From NCBI GenBank assembly GCA_036501145.1, contig DASYAV010000164.1:124001-188000 (forward strand): a stretch of DNA of 64,000 nt. The letters run 5' to 3'. Of the stretch, positions 34,814-42,342 are shown one piece after another; within the stretch, counting starts at the first letter, position 1, and each line of letters opens with the position of its first letter. The notes under the pieces are model-generated. The model saw only the letters and a list, made by a program, of their open reading frames with translations, ran no database searches and was not told the origin of the DNA. The translations under genes were made by a program, and so were the position numbers. Source of the stretch: PALSA-505 sp036501145 (GTDB lineage Bacteria; Actinomycetota; Actinomycetes; Streptosporangiales; Streptosporangiaceae).

Positions 34814-36167
34814 GCCCGGCGGCCTGTTCGGCGGGGTGTTCGGTCGCGGCAGCACGGACACCGGCGACGGCGCGTGGCTGCAGGCCATGCTGGACACCGA
34901 GGCCGGGCTGGCCCGGGCGCTGGAGCGGGCCGGGCTGGCCGCCGCGGGAGCGGGCGCCGAGGTGACCGCGGCCGCGCAGTCCGCCCACTTCGACGCCGCC
35001 GATCTGGGCCGCCAGGCCGCGCTGACCGGCAACCCGGTGCCGGCCCTGGTCCGGGAGCTGGCCGGGATGCTGCCGCCGCCCGCCGCGGCGGCCGTGCACC
35101 AGGGCGCGACCAGCCAGGACATCATCGACACGGCGATGATGCTGGTGGCCAGGGACGGCACGGGCGCGATCGCGGCCAGCCTGGCCGGCGCGGCGGCGGC
35201 CGCCGCCCGGCTCGCGGCCGCGCACGCGCGAACCCTGATGCCGGGCCGGACGCTGCTGCAGCAGGCCGTGCCGGTGACCTTCGGCCTGGTCGCGGCGGGC
35301 TGGCTGTCCGGCCTGGACGAGGCGCGGCAGCGGCTGGCCGTGGTGCGCCGGGACCGGCTGGCCGTGCAGTTCGGCGGGGCGGCCGGGACGCTGGCCTCGC
35401 TCGGCGGCGACGGCCCGCGGGTGGCCGCGCTGCTCGCCGAGGAGCTGGGGCTGCCCGAGCCGGTGCTGCCCTGGCACACGCAGCGGCTGCGGGTGCTCGA
35501 GCTGGCGGCCGCGCTGGCCGGGGTGTGCGCCGCGGCAGGCAAGATCGCCAGGGACGTGACCCTGCTGGCCCAGACCGAGGTGGCCGAGGTGCGCGAGGGC
35601 GCGGGCGCCGGCCGCGGTGGGTCGTCGGCCATGCCGCACAAGCGGAACCCGGTCGCCGCGGTCGCCGTGCTGGGCTGCGTCAAGCAGGCACCCGGCCTGC
35701 TGGCCACCCTGGCCGCGGCGGCCGAGCAGGAACACCAGCGCGCGGCCGGCGCCTGGCACGCCGAGTGGCACCCGGTCAGCCAGCTGCTCCGGCTCACCGG
35801 GTCGGCCGCGTCGTGGTGCGCGGATCTGCTGGACGGCCTGGAGGTGGACGAGGCCGCGATGCGGGCGAACCTGGCCGCCACGGGCGGGCTGCCGCTGGCC
35901 GAGCAGGTGACCGCCGTGCTCGCGCCCACGCTGGGCAGGCTGACGGCGCACGACCTGGTGGCCGCCGCGGCCGCGCGGGCCGCGCAGACCGGCCGCCCGT
36001 TCCGCGACGTGCTGCTGGAGTCCGGCAGCGGGCTCGACACTGGGCAGATCGACGCGACCCTGGACCCCGCCGGTTACCTGGGCGCGGCGGCGGAGTTCGT
36101 CCGCCGGGCACTCGCCGCGCACGGCCAGGCCGAGCGGATGCTGGCCCAGCCCGGCGGCGAGCCCTAG
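34806..36167 (+). CDS. pcaB: 3-carboxy-cis,cis-muconate cycloisomerase
   Basis: 453-residue fumarase/aspartase superfamily protein. The signature GGSSAMPHKRNPVAAV is present near residue 275; HQGATSQDIIDTAMML contributes the active-site segment. It lactonises 3-carboxy-cis,cis-muconate to 4-carboxymuconolactone, the step after PcaHG. GTG 34806 lies inside the end of pobA. The following steps (PcaC decarboxylase) are not in the window and pcaHG lies 4 kb away. Confidence 0.9.
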   Translation: MSEPGGLFGGVFGRGSTDTGDGAWLQAMLDTEAGLARALERAGLAAAGAGAEVTAAAQSAHFDAADLGRQAALTGNPVPALVRELAGMLPPPAAAAVHQGATSQDIIDTAMMLVARDGTGAIAASLAGAAAAAARLAAAHARTLMPGRTLLQQAVPVTFGLVAAGWLSGLDEARQRLAVVRRDRLAVQFGGAAGTLASLGGDGPRVAALLAEELGLPEPVLPWHTQRLRVLELAAALAGVCAAAGKIARDVTLLAQTEVAEVREGAGAGRGGSSAMPHKRNPVAAVAVLGCVKQAPGLLATLAAAAEQEHQRAAGAWHAEWHPVSQLLRLTGSAASWCADLLDGLEVDEAAMRANLAATGGLPLAEQVTAVLAPTLGRLTAHDLVAAAAARAAQTGRPFRDVLLESGSGLDTGQIDATLDPAGYLGAAAEFVRRALAAHGQAERMLAQPGGEP

Positions 36168-36228
36168 CCGGCCGGGTGACCTGGCGCATCACCCCGGCGG
36201 GGGCGGCAGTGGGCCGGCCTGGCCGGAG

Positions 36229-36234
36229 TAGGGT
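36229..36234 (+). promoter_or_regulatory. leaderless -10 element TAGGGT
   Basis: TAGGGT is followed by 6 bases and ATG 36241; no Shine-Dalgarno sequence is present. Confidence 0.4.
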
Positions 36235-36240
36235 GCCGGA

Positions 36241-36789
36241 ATGGCGGATGGTCTTTCTGCGCTGGGCGCCGACCTGCGGGCGGCGTTCCATGAAGAACTG
36301 GACTCCGGCCGCCGCGGCGCGCTGCTGAGCTGGCTCGCCTTCACCGCCACGTTCATCGGGGTGCGCGGCATCACCTACAGCATCCGCACTGGCCGCGGGC
36401 CGTTCCACAATCTGAGCGCCGGCGGTGAGCATCTGCATCACTACATGTGGGGCATCGCCGAGCTGGCCGGCGTCGGGGCCATCGCCGTCCGTGGGGCCGA
36501 CCGGCACCGCCGCCACCCGGCTGTGGCGGTCTGTTACGGTTCCGGGCTGGCGCTCATCGTGGACGAGTTCGCCCTGCTTCTCGACCTCAAGGACGTCTAC
36601 TGGGCCGCGCAGGGCCGCATCTCGATCGACCTCGCGGTCGGCGGCAGCGCGGCGACCGGATCGCTGCTCGCCGCCCAGCCGGTGCTGCGGTCGGTGCTGC
36701 GCAAACGGAGGGCGCGCGCCCGCGGGAACGCGCCCTCCGCCAGCGCGCCGCTCAGCCGTCAGCACCCAGGGCGTCCCGCAGCTCGATGA
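36241..36789 (+). CDS. small integral membrane protein of unknown function
   Basis: 182 residues with about four hydrophobic segments: LLSWLAFTATFIGVRGITYSI, MWGIAELAGVGAIAV, AVAVCYGSGLALIVDEFALLL and a weaker one near LAVGGSAATGSLLAA. A His cluster EHLHHYMW lies between the first two and an acidic DEFALLLDLKDVYW after the third, which could bind a metal; such residues recur in uncharacterised actinobacterial membrane proteins. The tail is basic. Its 3' end overlaps the convergent ferritin-like gene by 38 bases. Function unknown. Confidence 0.75.
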   Translation: MADGLSALGADLRAAFHEELDSGRRGALLSWLAFTATFIGVRGITYSIRTGRGPFHNLSAGGEHLHHYMWGIAELAGVGAIAVRGADRHRRHPAVAVCYGSGLALIVDEFALLLDLKDVYWAAQGRISIDLAVGGSAATGSLLAAQPVLRSVLRKRRARARGNAPSASAPLSRQHPGRPAAR

Positions 36790-37174
36790 CATGGTCCTGG
36801 GTCTGTTCGAGCAGCGGGCGCAGCGCCTCGGCCACGTCGGGCAGGCCCATGTCGGCGGCCTCGGCCACCCGGTCCCGGTAGCGCTGCAGCTGGCGCTCCT
36901 CCAGCTCCAGATCGGCGCGCAGCGCGGACGCCCCGTCCGGGCAGTCGGGCACCGGCGGGACCTGCACGGCCGGGGTGCCGCCGAGGAAGTCGATCTGGGT
37001 GGCCAGCGTCTTGGCGTGCTCCAGTTCCTGGGCCAGGTGGTTGCCCATTTCCTCGGCGATGGACCGGTACTGCGCCCCCTTGATCGTCGCGGTGTGCTGC
37101 ACATACTGGACGATCGACTGGAACTCGGTGCCGAGGTCGGCGTTGAGCCGCTCGACGAATTCTGGCTTGTCCAT
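36752..37174 (-). CDS. ferritin-like / bacterioferritin-type four-helix protein
   Basis: 140 residues: helix 1 NADLGTEFQSIVQYVQHTAT, helix 2 EEMGNHLAQELEHAKTLATQ with the ExxH metal pair, and helices 3-4 with LELEERQLQRYRDRVAEA and LRPLLEQTQDHVIELRDALG. The di-iron-type spacing of Glu and His fits the ferritin-like superfamily (iron storage or oxidation, Dps/bacterioferritin relatives). Start ATG 37174 has GGGAGGGG just upstream. A 16-base tandem repeat lies in its 5' region. Confidence 0.8.
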   Translation of the reverse strand: MDKPEFVERLNADLGTEFQSIVQYVQHTATIKGAQYRSIAEEMGNHLAQELEHAKTLATQIDFLGGTPAVQVPPVPDCPDGASALRADLELEERQLQRYRDRVAEAADMGLPDVAEALRPLLEQTQDHVIELRDALGADG

Positions 37175-37186
37175 ATCCCCTCCCGG

Positions 37187-37229
37187 TGGTCCGCGTCCCT
37201 CGTGGTCCGCGTCCCTCGTGGTCCGCGTC
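37187..37229. repeat. 16-base tandem repeat upstream of the ferritin-like gene
   Basis: TGGTCCGCGTCCCTCG occurs at 37187-37202 and 37203-37218, followed by an 11-base partial copy (37219-37229). It lies 13 bases upstream of ATG 37174, in the 5' leader or promoter of that gene. Confidence 0.8.
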
Positions 37230-37324
37230 GGTCCGGCCGGGCCGCCCAGGTACAGGTCAGCCCAGCCGCCCACGCCCGCTACCCAGCCACCGGCCCGGTG
37301 ACACGTTGCTCCGGGGATGTCTGC

Positions 37325-37786
37325 CTAGCCGCTGCCTGCCCGGCGGGTGAGGTCCATCACCCAGTTGGTCTCCCAGTCCTGCCCGTCGCCGGCGGCGAAG
37401 GCCTGCTCCCAGTGTGCTGACTCCGGGGTGATCCGCGACCAGATGAAGCGCACCCGGACGTCCTGGCCCTCGTGGCGGTCCTCGCCGTAGAACGTGCCGA
37501 CGCCGTCGGTGAAACCGCCCGTGACCGGCGGGGTGAGGCGGCCGTCCCGGCTGTTGACCCAGCTCAGCGTCCAGACCTTGGTGGCCGGCTCGTACAGCCG
37601 CAGGGTGAGCCCGGTGAACCCCTTGGTCGGGAACGTGATCTCGTCCACGTTGGCCGCGCCGCCGAACAGCGGCCAGCACGTGGAGGAGGCGGGGAACTCG
37701 TCCCACTCGTCGCAGTCGGCCAGCCAGCGCTGCCGCCGCCGGTTGGCCACGTCCCAGGACCCGGCGAGGAACTCGAAGCCGCTCAC
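37325..37786 (-). CDS. DUF1579-like beta-barrel protein
   Basis: 153 residues: FLAGSWDVANRRRQRWLADC, FTGLTLRLYEPATKVWTLSWV and EGQDVRVRFIWSRITPESAHW. The strand pattern resembles DUF1579/lipocalin-like small-molecule or heme-binding barrels. GTG 37786 overlaps the stop of the upstream gene (GTGA). The pair is divergent from the WYL regulator, across an operator. Exact function unknown. Confidence 0.65.
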   Translation of the reverse strand: MSGFEFLAGSWDVANRRRQRWLADCDEWDEFPASSTCWPLFGGAANVDEITFPTKGFTGLTLRLYEPATKVWTLSWVNSRDGRLTPPVTGGFTDGVGTFYGEDRHEGQDVRVRFIWSRITPESAHWEQAFAAGDGQDWETNWVMDLTRRAGSG

Positions 37787-38262
37787 CGCGGCCCGCCCAC
37801 GGTGGCGCCGGTCAGCGCGTCGGCCAGGTAGCCGGGCAGGTCGGGCTCAGCGGGCACCAGGATGTGCCGGACCCAGGCCGACCGCTCGTGCCCGAACGGG
37901 CCGAGCTCCCACACGCAGCCGACCCATGGCCGGTCGACCGGCCGGAAGTTGGCCGGGTCCTCGTCCTCGCAGCCGAGGAACGGCACGCCCGCGGCCGCCG
38001 TTCTGGCCTCGATGACGTTGCCCCACACCCAGCTGTACGCGCACAGGTAGGACGCCCCGGGCGAGGTGTGCAGGATGGCGAACGAGGCCGGCGGCGTTTC
38101 CCCGTCGGGCTCGGGCAGCAGCGCAGGCAGGAGGTTCAGCGCGGCGCGCTGGATCTCGCCGGGTATCTCTCTGTCGGCGGTGGTCACGTGGTAGCGCTTC
38201 ACGTGGCGCCCCGCGACGTCGAGGACCCCGGGCGTGCGGAGGTATTTCTCACGGAATGGCAT
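37783..38262 (-). CDS. unknown 159-residue protein under WYL-regulator control
   Basis: Starts MPFREKYLRTPGVLDVAGRH and contains FAILHTSPGASYLCAYSWVW and PVDRPWVGCVWELGPFGHER. No family recognised with certainty; many Trp/Tyr and a mixed alpha-beta pattern suggest a small globular enzyme or binding protein. ATG 38262 begins 22 bases from the WYL operator. It is the first gene of a coupled pair. Confidence 0.7.
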   Translation of the reverse strand: MPFREKYLRTPGVLDVAGRHVKRYHVTTADREIPGEIQRAALNLLPALLPEPDGETPPASFAILHTSPGASYLCAYSWVWGNVIEARTAAAGVPFLGCEDEDPANFRPVDRPWVGCVWELGPFGHERSAWVRHILVPAEPDLPGYLADALTGATVGGPR

Positions 38263-38283
38263 GCGCAGACGGTAGCGCCGCCT

Positions 38284-38304
38284 CCCTGACATCTATTGTC
38301 AGGG
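38284..38304. promoter_or_regulatory. operator of the WYL-domain regulator
   Basis: CCCTGACA (38284-38291) and TGTCAGGG (38297-38304) are perfect inverted repeats with a 5-base spacer (TCTAT), lying 16-37 bases upstream of ATG 38321 and 22 bases upstream of ATG 38262 on the other strand. TGACA/TGTCA half-sites are the usual targets of YafY/WYL regulators. It likely controls both the regulator and the two-gene operon 37325-38262. Confidence 0.75.
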
Positions 38305-38320
38305 GTATGAGAACGAGATC

Positions 38321-39295
38321 ATGAGAGCCAGCCGGCTCGTTTCCGTGCTCCTGCTGCTGCAGGCCCGGGGCAGGCTCACCGCGCACGAACTGGCCAGCAG
38401 CCTCGAGGTCAGCGAGCGCACGATCTACCGGGACATCGTCTCGCTGCAGGCCGCGGGAGTGCCGGTGTACGGGGACGCCGGGCCGGCCGGCGGCTACCGG
38501 CTGCTGGACGGCTACCAGACCAGGCTGACCGGGCTGACCACGGCCGAGGCGCAGGCACTGTTCCTGGCCGGGGCGCCCGCCGCGGTCGCCGAGCTCGGGC
38601 TGGGCACGGTGCTGGCCAGTGCCGAGCTCAAGCTGCGCGCCGCGCTGCCCGCCGGGCTGCGTGAGCGGGTGGCCGTGATCAGGGACCGGTTCCACCTGGA
38701 CGCACCCGGCTGGTACGCCGAGACCGACACCTCGCCGCACCTGGCCACGGTGGCCGACGCGGTGTGGAACCAGCAGCGGATTCAGGTCCGGTACCGCCGC
38801 TGGGCGGCGCCCACCGACGTCACCAGGACCCTGGACCCGCACGGCATCGTGCTCAAGGCCGGCCGCTGGTACCTGGTCGCCCGCAGCGACGGCCGGTTCC
38901 GCACCTACCGGGTCAACCAGATCCTCGGCCTGACCCTGCTGGGTGAGCAGTTCGGCCGGGACACGGAGTTCGAGCTGGCCAGCTACTGGGACTCCTACCT
39001 CACCGAGTTCCGGGCCCGGCTGTACCAGGCGGAGGCGACGGTGCGGCTGTCGCCGCAGGGGCGGGAGCGGCTCTACACGCAGACCAGTCCGGTGGTCATC
39101 CGCGCCATCGAGGACAGCGCGGGCCCACCCGGCGGGGACGGCTGGGTCACCGCGGTGGTGCCGATCGAATCGCTGCCGCACGCGTGCGGTGAGTTTCTCC
39201 GGCTCGGCCCCGACGTCGAGGTGCTGGCCCCGCCGGCGCTGCGCGAACTGATCCGGGACACCACCCGCGCCCTGGTCCGGATGTACCCGCCCTGA
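38321..39295 (+). CDS. YafY-type HTH/WYL-domain transcriptional regulator
   Basis: 324 residues: N-terminal DeoR-like HTH (HELASSLEVSERTIYRDIVS), a WYL domain (VRYRRWAAPTDVTRTLDPHG, GRWYLVARSDGRFRTYRVNQ, with the characteristic W-Y-L triad) and a C-terminal WCX-like extension (SLPHACGEFLRLGPDVEVLA). WYL regulators bind nucleotide- or small-ligand signals and often repress a divergent operon, which matches the layout and the inverted-repeat operator here. Confidence 0.88.
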   Translation: MRASRLVSVLLLLQARGRLTAHELASSLEVSERTIYRDIVSLQAAGVPVYGDAGPAGGYRLLDGYQTRLTGLTTAEAQALFLAGAPAAVAELGLGTVLASAELKLRAALPAGLRERVAVIRDRFHLDAPGWYAETDTSPHLATVADAVWNQQRIQVRYRRWAAPTDVTRTLDPHGIVLKAGRWYLVARSDGRFRTYRVNQILGLTLLGEQFGRDTEFELASYWDSYLTEFRARLYQAEATVRLSPQGRERLYTQTSPVVIRAIEDSAGPPGGDGWVTAVVPIESLPHACGEFLRLGPDVEVLAPPALRELIRDTTRALVRMYPP

Positions 39296-39396
39296 CCCCG
39301 GCCGGGCACGGGACGATCACCGGATAGCGCACCAACGGGCGGAAGGCGTACAGTCTGGTGCGGCGGCGATCGGTGAAGGCGGAGGGCCGGCAGGAC

Positions 39397-40191
39397 ATGG
39401 CGGGAACCGCGAGGCGGGCCGGCGGCTACACCGCCGACGAGATGATGGCCGTCGCGGCCGCGCGGGCCCTGCGCGACGGGATGACCTGCTTCGTCGGCAT
39501 CGGCCTGCCCAGCGTGGCGGCCAACCTGGCCCGCGCCACGCACGCGCCCGGCCTGGTGCTCATCTACGAGTCCGGCACGATCGGGGCCAAGCCGGGCTGG
39601 CTGCCGCTGTCGATCGGCGACGGCGTGCTGGCGCGGACGGCGGACTCCGTGGTCAGCGTGCCGGAGATCTTCAACTACTGGCTGCAGCCGGGCCGGATCG
39701 ACATCGGGTTCCTCGGCGCCGCCCAGATCGACCGGTTCGGCAACATCAACACCACGGTGATCGGCGCCGACTACGCCGAGCCCAAGACCCGGCTGCCCGG
39801 GGCCGGCGGCGCGCCCGAGATCGCCGCGTCCTGCCGTGAGGTGATCGTCGTCACCCGGCAGACCCGGCGCTCGTTCGTGGACCGGGTGGACTTCGTCACG
39901 TCGGTGGGATTCGGCGCCGGGCCGGGGGACCGGGCCCGGCTGGGGCTGACCGGCGCCGGCCCCCGCCAGGTCATCACCGACCTCGGCGTCCTGCGGCCCG
40001 ACCCGGCCAGCTGCGAGCTCACGCTGACCGGGCTGTACCCGGGAGTGACAGTGGCCGACGTGCGGGAGAACACCGGCTGGGATCTGGCCACCACGCAGGC
40101 ACCGGAGACGATCGCACCCCCAGGTCCCGGTGAACTGACCGCGCTGCGTGCCCTGCGGGCGGCCAGCGAGGCGGAAGGAGCATCACGGTGA
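39397..40191 (+). CDS. CoA-transferase subunit beta (PcaJ/GctB-like)
   Basis: 264 residues. RDGMTCFVGIGLPSVAANLA and VLIYESGTIGAKPGW (active-site Glu region) identify the beta subunit of a two-subunit CoA-transferase; GFLGAAQIDRFGNINTTVIG is also typical. In its genomic setting it should transfer CoA from succinyl-CoA to 3-oxoadipate (PcaJ role). The expected alpha subunit is not found in the window. ATG 39397 has GGAGG 11 bases upstream; a TACAGT -10 at 39349 would exclude the longer GTG 39358 start. Its stop overlaps pcaH. Confidence 0.85.
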   Translation: MAGTARRAGGYTADEMMAVAAARALRDGMTCFVGIGLPSVAANLARATHAPGLVLIYESGTIGAKPGWLPLSIGDGVLARTADSVVSVPEIFNYWLQPGRIDIGFLGAAQIDRFGNINTTVIGADYAEPKTRLPGAGGAPEIAASCREVIVVTRQTRRSFVDRVDFVTSVGFGAGPGDRARLGLTGAGPRQVITDLGVLRPDPASCELTLTGLYPGVTVADVRENTGWDLATTQAPETIAPPGPGELTALRALRAASEAEGASR

Positions 40192-40928
40192 ACAGCGACG
40201 GCCCAGTGAATAGATACGGCGCGCTGCCTCCCTACCAGCGTCCACGGGGGGTGCACCCGCCGCTCGACTTCGCCGGCTACCGGTCCTCGGTGCTGCGCGC
40301 GCCCCGCCAGCCGCTGGTCGTGCTGCCGCACCGGCTGACCGAGATCACCGGGCCGCTGCTGGGGGCCGGCCGGGTCAAGCCCGGCGACGCCGACCTGACC
40401 CGGCAGCACGAGGGGGAGCCGCTGGGCGAGCGGATCATCGTCACCGGCCGGGTGCTGGACTCCGGCGGCCGCCCGGTGCCGGACAGCCTGGTGGAGCTGT
40501 GGCAGACCAACGCCGCGGGCCGCTACAAGCACGCGGTGGACCAGCACGACGCGCCGCTGGATCCGAACTTCACCGGCCTCGGCCGGTGCGTCACCGACAG
40601 CGAGGGCGGGTACCGGTTCGTGACGATCAAACCGGGCTCCTACCCGTGGCGCAACCACCCGAACGCCTGGCGCCCCGCGCACATCCACTTCTCGCTGTTC
40701 GGCCGGTCGTTCACCCAGCGGCTGGTCACCCAGATGTACTTTCCCGGGGACCCGCTGCAGCCGCTGGACCCGGTGTTCAACTCGGTGCCGGATCCGGCCG
40801 GGCGGCAGCGGCTGGTGGCGGCGTTCGACATCGCGCTGACCGAGCCGGAATGGGCGCTCGCCTACACCTGGGACATCGTGCTGCGCGGCCGGGACGCGAC
40901 CCCGTTCGAGCCACGGGAGGGGGAGTAG
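40188..40928 (+). CDS. pcaH: protocatechuate 3,4-dioxygenase beta subunit
   Basis: 246 residues. The intradiol dioxygenase core shows the Fe3+ ligands: Tyr in GRYKHAVDQH, Tyr in GSYPWRNHPNAWRPAHIHF with its two His. It cleaves protocatechuate to 3-carboxy-cis,cis-muconate in the cytoplasm with PcaG. GTG 40188 overlaps the stop of the CoA-transferase gene and pcaG starts 1 base into its stop, so the genes are strongly coupled. Confidence 0.92.
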   Translation: MNSDGPVNRYGALPPYQRPRGVHPPLDFAGYRSSVLRAPRQPLVVLPHRLTEITGPLLGAGRVKPGDADLTRQHEGEPLGERIIVTGRVLDSGGRPVPDSLVELWQTNAAGRYKHAVDQHDAPLDPNFTGLGRCVTDSEGGYRFVTIKPGSYPWRNHPNAWRPAHIHFSLFGRSFTQRLVTQMYFPGDPLQPLDPVFNSVPDPAGRQRLVAAFDIALTEPEWALAYTWDIVLRGRDATPFEPREGE

Positions 40929-41506
40929 TGGCCAGCTTGCCGGTGACCCCGTCGCAGACGGTGGGCCCGTTCTTCGCCATCGGCCTGCCGTGGATCGACG
41001 GGCCGAACGTGGTCCCGGACGGCACCCCAGGCGCGGTCGTCATTACCGGCCGGGTCACCGACGGCGCCGGGGACCCGGTGCCGGACGCCCTGGTGGAGAC
41101 CTGGCAGGCCGGCCCGGACGGCAGGTTCGGCCACCCGGACGACCCCCGCCAGCCGGGCCCGCCCGGTGACGCCGCCGCGGGCCGCGGGTTCGGCCGCTGC
41201 CCGACCGACGACGACGGCCGGTACCGGATCGTCACGGTGCGCCCAGCGCCGCTGCCGGCCGGCGACGGTGCGGTGGAGGCGCCGCACATCGACGTGTCGG
41301 TGTTCGCCCGCGGCCTGCTGGACCGCGTAGTGACCAGGATCTACTTCCCCGACGAGCCGGACGCCAACGCCGCCGATCCGGTCCTGTGTTCTATTGATGA
41401 ACGGCTGCGCCGTGACACTCTGCTCGCTATCGCGGACAACCCCGGTGCCTACCGGTTCGACATCAGGCTGCAAGGCGACGGCGAGACAGTCTTCTTTGAT
41501 GTCTGA
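40928..41506 (+). CDS. pcaG: protocatechuate 3,4-dioxygenase alpha subunit
   Basis: 192 residues: TPSQTVGPFFAIGLPW opens the alpha subunit, DALVETWQAGPDGRF parallels the PcaH core, and APHIDVSVFARGLLDRVVTR carries the structural equivalent of the active-site region. Alpha subunits lack the iron. GTG 40928 overlaps the pcaH stop by 1 base, and the pcaD start overlaps its 3' end by 8 bases. Confidence 0.92.
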   Translation: MASLPVTPSQTVGPFFAIGLPWIDGPNVVPDGTPGAVVITGRVTDGAGDPVPDALVETWQAGPDGRFGHPDDPRQPGPPGDAAAGRGFGRCPTDDDGRYRIVTVRPAPLPAGDGAVEAPHIDVSVFARGLLDRVVTRIYFPDEPDANAADPVLCSIDERLRRDTLLAIADNPGAYRFDIRLQGDGETVFFDV

Positions 41507-42299
41507 ACCGGGGGACACCGTGCTCCCGCTCACCGCGTCGCTGGACGGCCCGGCCGGCCAGCCGGTGCTGGTGCTGGGCAACTCGCTCGGCACCTCCCGG
41601 CAGGTGTGGCAGCCGCAGCTGCCCTCGCTGGCCGGGCGGTTCCGGCTGCTGCGCTGGGAACTCCCCGGCCACGGGCGGCCCGGGGGACCGTTGGCCCCGG
41701 CCGGCCCGTACAGCATCGACGGCATCGGCGCCGCCGTGCTCGCGCTGCTGGACCGGTACGGCATCGAGCGCGCGCACTACGCCGGGATATCGCTCGGCGG
41801 CATGGTCGGCATGTGGCTGGCCGCGCACGCGCCGGACCGGATCGGCGCGCTCGGGCTGTGCTGCACCTCGGCGCACATGCCGCCGGCCTCGGCCTGGCTG
41901 GAGCGGGCCGCCCTGGTGCGCTCGGCCGGCCTGGCCCCGGTCGCCGGGCCGTCGCTCGGCCGCTGGTTCACCGCCGCGTTCCGCCGGGCGGCGCCCGGCA
42001 CCGTGGCCGCCTGCCGGGCCACCCTGGAGGCGGTGGACCCGGCGGGCTACGCAGGCTGCTGCGAGGCGATCGCGGCCATGGATCTGCGCCCGGCGCTCGC
42101 CCGGATCGCCGCGCCCACCCTGGTCATCGCGGGCAGCGAGGACCCGTCCGCGCCGCCGCCGCACGCGGCCCTGCTGGCCACCCGGATCCCCACCGCCCGG
42201 CTGACCGTGGTGCGCGGCGCCGCCCATCTGGCCAACGTGCAGGCTCCCGGCCCGGTCACCGCCGCCCTGCTCGCCCACCTGAGCGACTCCGGCCGTTAA
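41499..42299 (+). CDS. pcaD: 3-oxoadipate enol-lactonase (alpha/beta hydrolase)
   Basis: 266 residues. Alpha/beta-hydrolase fold with nucleophile GISLGGMVGMWLAAHAPDR, an acidic residue in VIAGSEDPSAPP and His in VRGAAHLANVQAPG. It hydrolyses 3-oxoadipate enol-lactone to 3-oxoadipate. It has no PcaC (carboxymuconolactone decarboxylase) domain at its C-terminus, unlike the fused PcaL of Streptomyces and Rhodococcus, so the decarboxylase must come from elsewhere. ATG 41499 lies within the end of pcaG. Confidence 0.9.
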   Translation: MSEPGDTVLPLTASLDGPAGQPVLVLGNSLGTSRQVWQPQLPSLAGRFRLLRWELPGHGRPGGPLAPAGPYSIDGIGAAVLALLDRYGIERAHYAGISLGGMVGMWLAAHAPDRIGALGLCCTSAHMPPASAWLERAALVRSAGLAPVAGPSLGRWFTAAFRRAAPGTVAACRATLEAVDPAGYAGCCEAIAAMDLRPALARIAAPTLVIAGSEDPSAPPPHAALLATRIPTARLTVVRGAAHLANVQAPGPVTAALLAHLSDSGR

Positions 42300-42300
42300 C

Positions 42301-42341
42301 CCGGAGACCTAGGCCTGTGACAGCAGGCTCGAGTCTCCCGG
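42301..42341. terminator. imperfect hairpin between convergent pcaD and AAA+ gene
   Basis: CCGGAGAC (42301-42308) pairs with GTCTCCCGG (42333-42341) with one bulge, and an inner AGGCCTG/CAGGCT pair lies between. It occupies nearly the whole 43-base gap between the two stop codons, so it may end transcription from both sides. Confidence 0.55.
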
Positions 42342-42342
42342 A

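Noticed and set aside
33554..36122. Long minus-strand open frames opposite pobA-pcaB
   Set aside because: Both plus-strand genes are complete; antisense translations are low-complexity Ala/Arg/Gly.
37187..37229. CRISPR-like array
   Set aside because: Units are 16 bases with no spacers; a simple tandem repeat. No array with unique spacers was seen anywhere in the window.
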